From an uncultured Coriobacteriaceae bacterium (lineage in GTDB: Bacteria > Actinomycetota > Coriobacteriia > Coriobacteriales > QAMH01): a stretch of DNA of 12,915 bases. The stretch is from positions 1 to 12,915 of the forward strand of contig CACZSV010000085.1 in NCBI GenBank assembly GCA_902783925.1, in the 5' to 3' direction. Under the pieces are notes generated by a model that was not told the origin of the DNA, did not search any database, and saw only the letters and a program-made list of their open reading frames with translations. A program made the translations under genes and the position numbers. This document shows, one piece after another, positions 5,724-12,163 of the stretch (the stretch's first letter is position 1; every line of letters starts with the position of its first letter).

Positions 5724-7688
5724 ATGCAAACGGGAACTATCGTATATTTCGATATCGCCGCCGTTGTCATTATGATGATTGCGCTTGCGTCTCTTCTGTT
5801 TCGCAAACTCACGCATGGTGCTGCCAATCGCGTGTATCTCACGTGCATGGTACTGGTCACGGTTACTGCTCTTTGCGCAGTTGTCGGTGAGGCGCTTGAC
5901 GCTTTGTTGCTGCGCCCACTCATGCCCTTATACCCTGTTGATACGAACGCGCCGCTGGCAGTACGATCCGCGTTTACGACGATTTACTACGCACTCAGAG
6001 TTCTCACCGCACCAGCGTATCTTGTGCTCATCGCCACCGTGTCGGATACCTCGCACAGGCTCGATAGCAGTAACTTCAGACGAGTGTTCCTCTGGGTGCC
6101 CATGGTGTTGACTGTTCTCATCGTGCTCACAAACCCGCTCCACCATCTTGTCTTTTTCTACGAAAACGGCTTTGCGCAACGCGAGCCACTCATCTGCGTG
6201 CTTTATTTCTGTGCAATTTACTACTCGCTCATCGGAATCGCATGGCTCATCCGTTGGCGCGAGCTGTTGGACCCCGAAGAGTTGAGCACACTAATGCTGC
6301 TCTACCCGATTATGCTCGCCGCTGCTGCAATTCAATACGAACTTCCTGCGCTGAGACTCGAAATGTTTGTCACGTCCATCGCGATGATGCTCGTTTCCGC
6401 CTTTGTGATCCACCCTGAAACAAGAAGAGACGCAATGGTAAATGCCGCGAGCCTCCATTCGTACAACGAGATGACGTATCGCGCGTTCATAACAGACAAG
6501 CCACTCTGTCTGGCGTTTGTCGAAATCGTTAATCGAGAAAAGCTCAGGGAGTTGCTCGGCAAACACAGAGTGCAGGCGATTACGCGCGAGGTTGCGGATA
6601 TGCTCACTACGACGCTTGAGCACGATGATACGTTGTACTACCTAAGAAATGTCTTGTTCTGCATCGCAACGCGCAACATAGACGTCGAACATGCTCTGAG
6701 AATTGCGAAAAATACCCACGAGGCCGGTAAAGCGAGGTCGGAAACCCGCAAGGAAAAAGCAGCGGTGACCCAGATGCGAACATGCATTGTGAGAATCCCC
6801 GAGGATATTTCAGACACTGAAACGCTCGTGAGTTTTGAGCGCCGTTTTGGGCACCTTGTCCCCCAGTCGACAGTCGTAACATACGGCGAGCTGGCCGCAC
6901 GCGATGACTTCGAGCTACAGATGAAACTGAGCGACATCCTCGAGCATGCGATTGATAACAAGTCTTTCGAGATCCACTATCAGCCCATCTATTGCCTCAG
7001 GGACGGCTGCTTTCATTCCGCCGAGGCACTTGTGAGGTTGAAAGACAAACGCTTTGGGTGGATTGCTCCCTCGCTATTTATCCCTGAGGCAGAGGCGAGC
7101 GGTGCGATTTTAGACATAGGATCGATACTGCTCGAGAAGATTTGTGCATTTTTAGGCAGAATCGATTTCAGTACGACTGGCCTTGCCTATATCGAGGCGA
7201 ACCTCTCTGTGGATCAGTGTGTTAGGCCCGAGCTTGCCGATGAAATTCTCTGCCTTCTCGAGAAAAACGACGTCGAGCCTGCGCGTTTGAATCTCGAGGT
7301 CACTGAGACATCTGCTATGTACTCGCAGCAAGCCATTGATGAAAACGTGAAGAAGCTTGCGGCAGCGGGCATAACGCTTTCGCTTGACGATTATGGCGTC
7401 GGATACTCGAATATGAGCAGGATGATCGCGCTCCCATTTTCGCTCGTGAAAATTGACAAGTCATTTGTTGATGCGCTAGATGATTCGGCAACAAGGACCA
7501 TACTTGCAAGCGCAATAGACTCAATCAAACAGATTGGCAAGGAAGTGCTGATAGAGGGTGTGGAGACAGAAGAACAAGCGCAGCTTCTTGCCAAAATGGG
7601 TGCTGACTTCATTCAGGGTTACCATTACGCGAAACCCTTACCTGAGGACAAGTTCATCGAATTTATGCAAGAACATCGCCGTACATGA
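5724..7688 (+). CDS. 7TM-degenerate GGDEF-EAL protein, probable c-di-GMP phosphodiesterase
   Basis: A 654-residue membrane signalling protein. Residues 1-230 hold about seven hydrophobic segments (first at 7-27, last near 215-230). Residues 257-320 have the layout of a GGDEF domain, but the signature strand reads YYLRNVLFCIATR in place of GGDEF, so cyclase activity is not expected. The EAL domain spans about 400-650 with the catalytic set intact: EAL at 434-436, Asn493 in EANLS, Glu525 in LEVTE, Asp555-Asp556 in LDDYGVGYSN, Lys576 in VKIDKSF, Glu611/Glu614 in IEGVE and Gln631 in IQGYHYAKPL. It should hydrolyse c-di-GMP to pGpG in the cytoplasm in response to a signal sensed by the membrane part. 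The start has AGGAAG six bases upstream. It is transcribed alone, diverging from the endonuclease-like gene. The EAL motif loop reads DDYGVGYS instead of DDFGTGYS, a mild variant. Confidence 0.93.
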   Translation: MQTGTIVYFDIAAVVIMMIALASLLFRKLTHGAANRVYLTCMVLVTVTALCAVVGEALDALLLRPLMPLYPVDTNAPLAVRSAFTTIYYALRVLTAPAYLVLIATVSDTSHRLDSSNFRRVFLWVPMVLTVLIVLTNPLHHLVFFYENGFAQREPLICVLYFCAIYYSLIGIAWLIRWRELLDPEELSTLMLLYPIMLAAAAIQYELPALRLEMFVTSIAMMLVSAFVIHPETRRDAMVNAASLHSYNEMTYRAFITDKPLCLAFVEIVNREKLRELLGKHRVQAITREVADMLTTTLEHDDTLYYLRNVLFCIATRNIDVEHALRIAKNTHEAGKARSETRKEKAAVTQMRTCIVRIPEDISDTETLVSFERRFGHLVPQSTVVTYGELAARDDFELQMKLSDILEHAIDNKSFEIHYQPIYCLRDGCFHSAEALVRLKDKRFGWIAPSLFIPEAEASGAILDIGSILLEKICAFLGRIDFSTTGLAYIEANLSVDQCVRPELADEILCLLEKNDVEPARLNLEVTETSAMYSQQAIDENVKKLAAAGITLSLDDYGVGYSNMSRMIALPFSLVKIDKSFVDALDDSATRTILASAIDSIKQIGKEVLIEGVETEEQAQLLAKMGADFIQGYHYAKPLPEDKFIEFMQEHRRT

Positions 7689-7843
7689 TGCAGTAATTTG
7701 GGGAAACAAAAACACACGAACGGCTCGTCCTGCGTGTAGGGATGTATGTTTGTTTACGGCTCAGCTACCTGTCTGCCTCTGCCAGCTATATTTGCGCTGG
7801 CCCTGCAACGACTCTCTTAGTTGCTTTCAGGAGGGGACGCGAC

Positions 7844-8094
7844 ATGGACAGCGATGTGAAGCTAAAAGGGAAGATGCGGATGCGGTTGCAGACGGTGCGT
7901 CCACAGGCATATCCGAACCCACGTACAACGTTGGAGACTACGTCATGCACACTAAAAACGGGGCCGTGAAAGCTGGCTAAATCGAGGGCAGACGCTTTGA
8001 TCCAAACCACCAATCGGGCTTCTGGATGTATAACATCCTTTACTGGGAGATACCTGAATACAGCATCAAGGGGTATAACCCGGATTTCCAATAA
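7844..8094 (+). pseudogene. small broken gene of unknown function (frame change plus in-frame stop)
   Basis: A perfect ribosome-binding site, AGGAGG (7829-7834), precedes ATG at 7844 (MDSDVKLKG). That frame soon becomes unconvincing and ends at 7969. The frame one base to the left reads as protein from about 7865: EPTYNVGDYVMHTKNGAVKAG, a TAA at 7978-7980, then IEGRRFDPNHQSGFWMYN, LYWEIPEYS and a final stop at 8092-8094. The aromatic-rich, protein-like text continuing straight through the TAA, and a strong terminator five bases after the final stop, both argue that one gene of about 80 codons was present here. Two lesions make decay more likely than recoding. The family is not recognised. A dyad GCAAC/GTTGC (7805-7824) sits just before the ribosome-binding site. 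Confidence 0.5.
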
Positions 8095-8098
8095 CAAT

Positions 8099-8141
8099 AA
8101 AGCCGTTTGCCCATGAACAACTGTGCAAACGGCTTTTTCTT
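8099..8141 (+). terminator. strong bidirectional intrinsic terminator
   Basis: AGCCGTTTGC (8101-8110) pairs perfectly with GCAAACGGCT (8125-8134), a 10-bp stem with a 14-base loop, followed by TTTTCTTT on the plus strand. On the minus strand the stem is followed by TTTATTGTTATT, so it can also stop the minus-strand operon from the other side. It ends the broken small gene. Confidence 0.9.
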
Positions 8142-8147
8142 TGGCAT

Positions 8148-8181
8148 GAGGCGCTTGCCTTGAGCAAGCGCCTCTTTTCTA
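8148..8181 (+). terminator. second, tandem intrinsic terminator
   Basis: GAGGCGCTTGC (8148-8158) pairs perfectly with GCAAGCGCCTC (8164-8174), an 11-bp GC-rich stem with a 5-base loop, followed by TTTTCTATT. It lies seven bases past the first terminator and acts on the plus strand. On the minus strand no T-tract follows. Confidence 0.88.
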
Positions 8182-8420
8182 TTCCGCGCGCAAGCCCATG
8201 TAGTTATTCCTGCGAAAAGCACAACGGCGGCAGCAAGAACGGCTCACACGCTCGAGGTGATTACATAAAGATGGCCCGTGAGTTCACTGGGCGAAGACAA
8301 TCTGTCAATCGCCTTTTGCCTAAACAGCTTGCTTCTGTCCTGCGACATGTGCTCCATCGTTTCCAAGTAGTATGAGTTTTTGGGAGCTGTAGGCAAGTAA
8401 ACCACACCGTGGTCGTTCAT
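8181..8420 (-). pseudogene. 5' fragment of a HlyD/NHLM-type membrane-fusion secretion protein
   Basis: From the ATG at 8348 the minus strand reads MSQDRSKLFRQKAIDRLSS, then PSELTGHLYVITSSV, a TGA (8244-8246), and in the same frame AVLAAAVVLFAGITTWACARN. LFR-x-K-A-x-(D/E)-R-L-SSP-x-x-L followed by a single membrane helix is the characteristic N-terminus of HlyD-like adaptor proteins of NHLM (nitrile hydratase leader) peptide-export systems, as I recall the family. In those a Trp commonly sits where this TGA lies, which fits a TGG-to-TGA nonsense change. The frame is also open upstream to an ATG at 8420 and at 8357. After the membrane helix the similarity stops and the sequence runs into the terminators, so the periplasmic-type body is gone. 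It lies about 40 bases after the 341-aa gene on the same strand. Confidence 0.6.
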
Positions 8421-8459
8421 CCAACCAAAACGGCAACTCTCATATCAGGAGGCACGCAT

Positions 8460-9485
8460 CTACGAGGGCCCCAGTAGACCGGAATGGGCAAAATGGTAGA
8501 GTTTACTTGGCTGTAGCACGCCGTCCGTCCAACGGGCCTTCGTCCACTGCGGCATAAGCGTAAAGGCATAGCGGCCTATCTCGCCGTTATCGAGCTCGAT
8601 TGGCAACGCGCGTGCAAACGCCGATTCAATTGCCCGCCTCCACCGTGCGTCGGCGGCGCCCCAGTTCTCGAGCTGCTCCATGACGCGTGCCCCAGCGCCG
8701 GTCTCGAACGTGGCATGTACTGCTTCGGGCTGTTCGATGCCAAACTGGATGTCGATTGCGAATGTGGAGCCGATGCTCGCGTCGGGAAACACGTCGAACT
8801 GAAAGTCGACACTGCCGGGAGCTATTGCCATGAGCGTGGAAACCTGCGCAAGCATTACCTCGTCATAGGAGGTGAATCCCACCGCGTCGAAGACTGCTGC
8901 CAGATGTTTGGGTTCTTGTGCGCAGGCATTCTTCTCATCGCTGTCCAGATAACCGCAGACGCGCAAAGGGAAGCCAGGACGTCCCCGGAACATGCCAAAG
9001 AATGCCAACGGCCAGCCGTGGGGCATACGTGCATTTTGGGCCAGATAGAGGTCTGCCCGTTCGGGTTCACCCGCGGCTTCGCAGAAGGGGTGCACAAGCT
9101 CCACGTGTGAGCGTGGTTGGAAGTGCACGGCAGCCAGTGGAAGCTCGGCCTCTTTGGTGTCGAGCTCAAAGCCGAACGAGACATTGTCGTGCTCCTTGCG
9201 TGCTTTGGCGTACCAGTCGAATATTGCAGCGTGTTCTCCAGCTGCGGAAGACTCGATTCGCGTGCCAGGATCAACCTGGCCTAGCAATAGAGTGACGTCG
9301 AGGAACGGGTCGCCATAAAGCGGATGCTCCAGGTAGATATCTGGAAATACCTCACCCACCAAAAAAGGTGCTACCGCGTTACGTGCACGGGTAAGACTGT
9401 CGCCAAACAGCATGGCCCCGCGTCCTTCGTCTGCAGCTTGCAGCAGGAGCACTTGAAACGAATCTGAGTACGAGGGCATATTCAT
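8460..9485 (-). CDS. uncharacterised soluble protein in the remnant export locus
   Basis: A 341-residue acidic protein without signal peptide or membrane helices. I do not recognise a named family. Conspicuous segments are PDIYLEHPLYGDPFLDVT (49-65), SFGFELDT (103-110), AAVHFQPR (118-125), GWPLAFFGMFRGRPGFPL (157-174) and RVCGYL (175-180). The ordered motifs suggest a conserved globular protein, not a chance frame. The start at 9485 has AAGGTGG about nine bases upstream; an ATG two codons later is possible. It lies 98 bases after the ATPase-symporter gene and just before the HlyD fragment, so the three probably formed one operon. A role linked to peptide modification, sensing or export is a contextual guess only. 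Confidence 0.75.
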   Translation of the reverse strand: MNMPSYSDSFQVLLLQAADEGRGAMLFGDSLTRARNAVAPFLVGEVFPDIYLEHPLYGDPFLDVTLLLGQVDPGTRIESSAAGEHAAIFDWYAKARKEHDNVSFGFELDTKEAELPLAAVHFQPRSHVELVHPFCEAAGEPERADLYLAQNARMPHGWPLAFFGMFRGRPGFPLRVCGYLDSDEKNACAQEPKHLAAVFDAVGFTSYDEVMLAQVSTLMAIAPGSVDFQFDVFPDASIGSTFAIDIQFGIEQPEAVHATFETGAGARVMEQLENWGAADARWRRAIESAFARALPIELDNGEIGRYAFTLMPQWTKARWTDGVLQPSKLYHFAHSGLLGPS

Positions 9486-9583
9486 CGCGCGGGACCACCT
9501 TTCTTGTCTGCCGTGTCCATGGTGCGCCCATCCTTTGTCTGAAGTGCTTCGCGCACAATTGAACAGCGCGCGCCATGAAAAAG

Positions 9584-11182
9584 CTACGGCATTTTGGGGT
9601 GATTCGGGTTTTCTCTACACTCGTCTTCGGCTACCGTCACCACCGCACTGATGACGTTTAAGATATTTTGTAGGCCACCGCAGAATAGCTCGAAGCACAG
9701 CGCAAGCGAAATGATGGAATCCGAATTGAGATACGTCAAGATAACCAACATGCCGATGAGGATAGAACCCGGTTGGTTGGGAGCGCCGAACGAGAGGAAC
9801 AGCACAATGAGCGCTACGATTCCAATGTGGAACCACGATACCTCGCAATTGGCGACGAAGATGTAGATTGTGGCAAGCAACATGAGAATGAAGCAGTTGC
9901 CATCTAAGCTAACCTGCGCCAATATCGGAAGCTCCCTGTCGAGTCTTTCCCGCGGGATGCCATAGTTCTTTATGCAGTAGCGCGTGTTGTAGGGTACGGC
10001 ATCGATAATTGAGCCAATGGCGAAGTTCTCTTTCAAGAGTGGCCAGAGCTTCTTTGTAAATTGGAGGATATGGACGCCGCGCGCCTTTATCCGCAGGGCA
10101 TAGAAGCCGAGCAACGGCACGGTGCAGACGAATATGAGAACGCCAATAATAAAGATTTCCGTGATTTGAATACCGACGCCATTAACGAGGAGAACTTCTA
10201 GGAAAAGCAAGAAGCAGGCCAATGGGAACGCAATCATTATTATCTGGAGAATGCCCGAAAACAGGTCGTAGCAGACGTCGATCGCGCGTTTTGCCAAATC
10301 GAAGCTCTTGCCTATGGACCTGAGAGCGCCGGCGATCAGAAGTGCGACGACGATCATTGGAATGGGAGAGATGGTCTCGAATGGCTGGACGATGCTTGAC
10401 GGAATAATCTGATCTACTCCCGAAGACAGCGTCCAATTGGCAAACCCGATGTCAACGCGCTCCGTCACGCCGGTGGCAGAAAGAATGTACTGCGCGAACA
10501 CAAAGCCCATGATGAGAGCTAGCGCAATCGCAGCAGCGGACGAACTCACTGCGGTTATGAAAAGCCTTCTTGGGGAGGAATGACGCTTTGCCACTATGAA
10601 GGCATCGGTTACATTCTTGAGCAACGAGAAGAGCGTCATCGGCGCGCCAATCATGAGCATGGCATTGGTGAAGAGCTTCTCGAGAGGCGCTATCCATTCT
10701 TTTGCTAAAAACTGCTGCCCGGCATTGTCGATTGTTGCTTTAAGCACGAAACTCACGAGAAGAGCAGCGACGATGGCAATGACGCTTGGAAGGATGGGGA
10801 CCCAGGGACTTTTGCTCGCGGAAATATGGACGACGTTGCATCCCCCTTCATACGAGCACGACATCTTGTCGGATAATGAATCGATGAGCTCTGCGTTGGA
10901 GGCAGAAGGCGTGCGCTTCTCGGGCAGCGAGAAACGCTCGCCTGAAAACGCAATCTCTATGTCAATGCGCCCGAGTTTGCTGATGCTGGTGATTTCGAGT
11001 TCGTCGCCGCAGCTTTCGGCCTGATGGACGATCTCGTGGAAAAGCGCTTCGAAAAGCGACAATGTTTCGGTGGTGTTGGTGGAGTTGACACGTTGCTTGC
11101 TCAGGGCATGCTCAACAAAAGCCCGGGCTTCCGAGAGGTTCCTCTCGCTCGCTTCAATTGTGATTGTCTCTCTTTTTGCCAT
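9584..11182 (-). CDS. degenerate anti-sigma-type ATPase domain fused to SDF (dicarboxylate symporter-like) membrane domain
   Basis: A 532-residue fusion. Residues 5-122 have the order of a SpoIIAB/RsbW-type HATPase domain (ITIEASERNLSEARAFVEHAL, then FEALFHEIVHQAE, DELEITS, DIEIAFSG, CNVVHISA). However the N-box Asn and the D-x-G-x-P and GLG loops are not recognisable, so ATP binding is doubtful. Residues 128-515 are an SDF/DAACS-like membrane domain with about eight hydrophobic segments. LDGNC (426-430) stands where NMDGT is usual. The HP1 serine-rich loop is replaced around GSIIDAVPYNTRY (390-402). QNILNVISA (505-513) replaces the RTxxNVxGD of the last helix, losing the acidic ligand positions. 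Canonical Na+/dicarboxylate transport is therefore uncertain. The start at 11182 lacks a clear Shine-Dalgarno sequence. It heads a minus-strand unit with the 341-aa gene and the HlyD fragment. Confidence 0.8.
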   Translation of the reverse strand: MAKRETITIEASERNLSEARAFVEHALSKQRVNSTNTTETLSLFEALFHEIVHQAESCGDELEITSISKLGRIDIEIAFSGERFSLPEKRTPSASNAELIDSLSDKMSCSYEGGCNVVHISASKSPWVPILPSVIAIVAALLVSFVLKATIDNAGQQFLAKEWIAPLEKLFTNAMLMIGAPMTLFSLLKNVTDAFIVAKRHSSPRRLFITAVSSSAAAIALALIMGFVFAQYILSATGVTERVDIGFANWTLSSGVDQIIPSSIVQPFETISPIPMIVVALLIAGALRSIGKSFDLAKRAIDVCYDLFSGILQIIMIAFPLACFLLFLEVLLVNGVGIQITEIFIIGVLIFVCTVPLLGFYALRIKARGVHILQFTKKLWPLLKENFAIGSIIDAVPYNTRYCIKNYGIPRERLDRELPILAQVSLDGNCFILMLLATIYIFVANCEVSWFHIGIVALIVLFLSFGAPNQPGSILIGMLVILTYLNSDSIISLALCFELFCGGLQNILNVISAVVTVAEDECRENPNHPKMP

Positions 11183-11258
11183 GGGGCAAATGTACCATAG
11201 AAGACAGCTCAGCGACCCTTATTTCTTTTAGGCTCGCATGTCCGAGTATAATCCCGAC

Positions 11259-11287
11259 GCAATTATGGGCACTGTCGCGTTTGTCAA
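11259..11287 (-). promoter_or_regulatory. putative promoter of the ATPase-SDF gene
   Basis: On the minus strand a perfect TTGACA (11282-11287) is followed after 16 bases by TAATTG (11260-11265), or after 15 bases by ATAATT. A TATACT (11245-11250) lies further in but at the wrong spacing. The site lies between the terminator of the upstream small gene and the gene start, leaving a leader of about 70 bases. Confidence 0.5.
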
Positions 11288-11302
11288 CCCGCTGGCACAA
11301 GA

Positions 11303-11335
11303 AACAGGCCGTCGGGTACGATCCGACGGCCTGTT
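11303..11335 (-). terminator. intrinsic terminator after the small membrane protein gene
   Basis: AACAGGCCGTCGG (11303-11315) and CCGACGGCCTGTT (11323-11335) form a perfect 13-bp stem with a 7-base loop. On the minus strand it is followed by TCTTG (with TTTCTT counting the stem end). On the plus strand CGTTTTG follows. It ends the 11396-11839 gene and insulates the ATPase-SDF gene from it. Confidence 0.85.
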
Positions 11336-11395
11336 CGTTTTGCGCTGCGGAGCGAGTGTCCTGCCCCTGAGCGTTTCGCGCTTTGTTGCTGGAGC

Positions 11396-11839
11396 TTACT
11401 TGCCAGCTTCACGCTTAATGTTGTTGGCAATCCAGAACAAAAGAACGTCCAAGGCAAGTGCGACGATCATTGTGAGTGCATTTTGGGCAAAGGAGCCGTT
11501 GACGAAAGAGTAGATAAGGCCAATGACGCCAAGGATCACGCCGATGAGAGCGAATACCCACACGATCATGATTTTCTGATTGTCATTTGCAGCACGGATG
11601 CCGAAGATGCCGCAAAGCAGGCTCCATACCCCTGAGATGATGATTATTGCCGAAAGAATGGCGAGACCGGCGGTTCCGCTAGCCACTTCCTGTGGCGTCA
11701 GCTGACCCTGTACGCCGGCTGTGCCTACGAGACCTCCGAGAAGGCCCGTGGAGATTCCGGCGATGAGCGACAGAGCTGCGCCAACGATCTCAATAATCGA
11801 GATTACCAACAATGCCTTTTGGCTTCCACTACGTTCCAT
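11396..11839 (-). CDS. small four-helix membrane protein of unknown function
   Basis: A 147-residue protein with four hydrophobic segments at about 9-40, 54-80, 88-114 and 118-139, and short charged loops (RAANDNQK at 82-89; NIKREAGK at the end). The first and second helices are Gly/Ala/Ile-rich. A good ribosome-binding site, AAGGAG, lies seven bases before the ATG at 11839. It resembles small DUF4064-like integral membrane proteins in length and helix layout, but I cannot assign a family with certainty. It is transcribed alone, with its own terminator, and diverges from the CMD-cupin gene across a 324-base gap. Confidence 0.8.
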   Translation of the reverse strand: MERSGSQKALLVISIIEIVGAALSLIAGISTGLLGGLVGTAGVQGQLTPQEVASGTAGLAILSAIIIISGVWSLLCGIFGIRAANDNQKIMIVWVFALIGVILGVIGLIYSFVNGSFAQNALTMIVALALDVLLFWIANNIKREAGK

Positions 11840-11977
11840 ATCAGTCTCCTTTCTCGTTTGAACTGCAATTACGAATCTTGCTGAACCAATTCTTCAGGTG
11901 AGGCATTAGGTTTTGTGTTTTTCCTTTAATGCTTCCGCCATATTCCTGAATGCAACTTCTATTTTAAGGCATGCCTC

Positions 11978-12014
11978 TTGTGCTGTCACGATGTTTCATT
12001 CCATAACAGCACAA
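11978..12014. promoter_or_regulatory. 9-bp inverted repeat, possible operator
   Basis: TTGTGCTGT (11978-11986) and ACAGCACAA (12006-12014) are perfect inverted copies 19 bases apart, spanning 37 bp between two divergent genes. No T-tract follows, so a terminator is unlikely. The half-site spacing suits a dimeric or tetrameric regulator. The binding protein is unknown. Confidence 0.45.
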
Positions 12015-12073
12015 TGATCGTTTTGCGTATTCATCCCCACTGTCCGTGTACGTTGGTTTTGGTTGCTTCACTT

Positions 12074-12103
12074 TTGAATAAAAAGCAAACATCCAGATAT
12101 ATG
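12074..12103 (+). promoter_or_regulatory. putative promoter of the CMD-cupin gene
   Basis: TTGAAT (12074-12079) and TATATG (12098-12103) are spaced by 18 bases, a plausible housekeeping promoter, with a leader of about 55 bases before the ATG at 12164. The dyad at 12131-12145 lies within the leader. Confidence 0.4.
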
Positions 12104-12163
12104 GGGCGAATATTTGGTGCTAAGGTGAGAATTGAGTAGTTCAATACAAGAAGGAGAAGGATA

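Larger units (their letters stand above)
11840..12163. other. divergent intergenic region
   Basis: No gene is supported here. It holds the leader of the minus-strand membrane protein gene, a 9-bp inverted repeat (11978-12014), the likely promoter of the plus-strand CMD-cupin gene (12074-12103), a small dyad ATTGA/TCAAT (12131-12145) inside its leader and the ribosome-binding site AAGGAG (12151-12156). A weaker dyad GCATTA/TAATGC lies at 11903-11932. Confidence 0.6.

Noticed and set aside
7713..7737. Possible terminator after the EAL gene (ACACG/CGTGT dyad)
   Set aside because: The stem is only five pairs and no T-tract follows.
8244..8246. TGA read as Trp or selenocysteine in the HlyD fragment
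   Set aside because: Other genes in the window use TGA as a normal stop (reductase, brnQ) and TGG for Trp, and the rest of the HlyD gene is missing, so a pseudogene is the simpler reading.
8715..9295. Long plus-strand open frames opposite the 341-aa gene
   Set aside because: Arg/Cys/His-rich translations without domains, typical of antisense frames of a GC-rich coding region.
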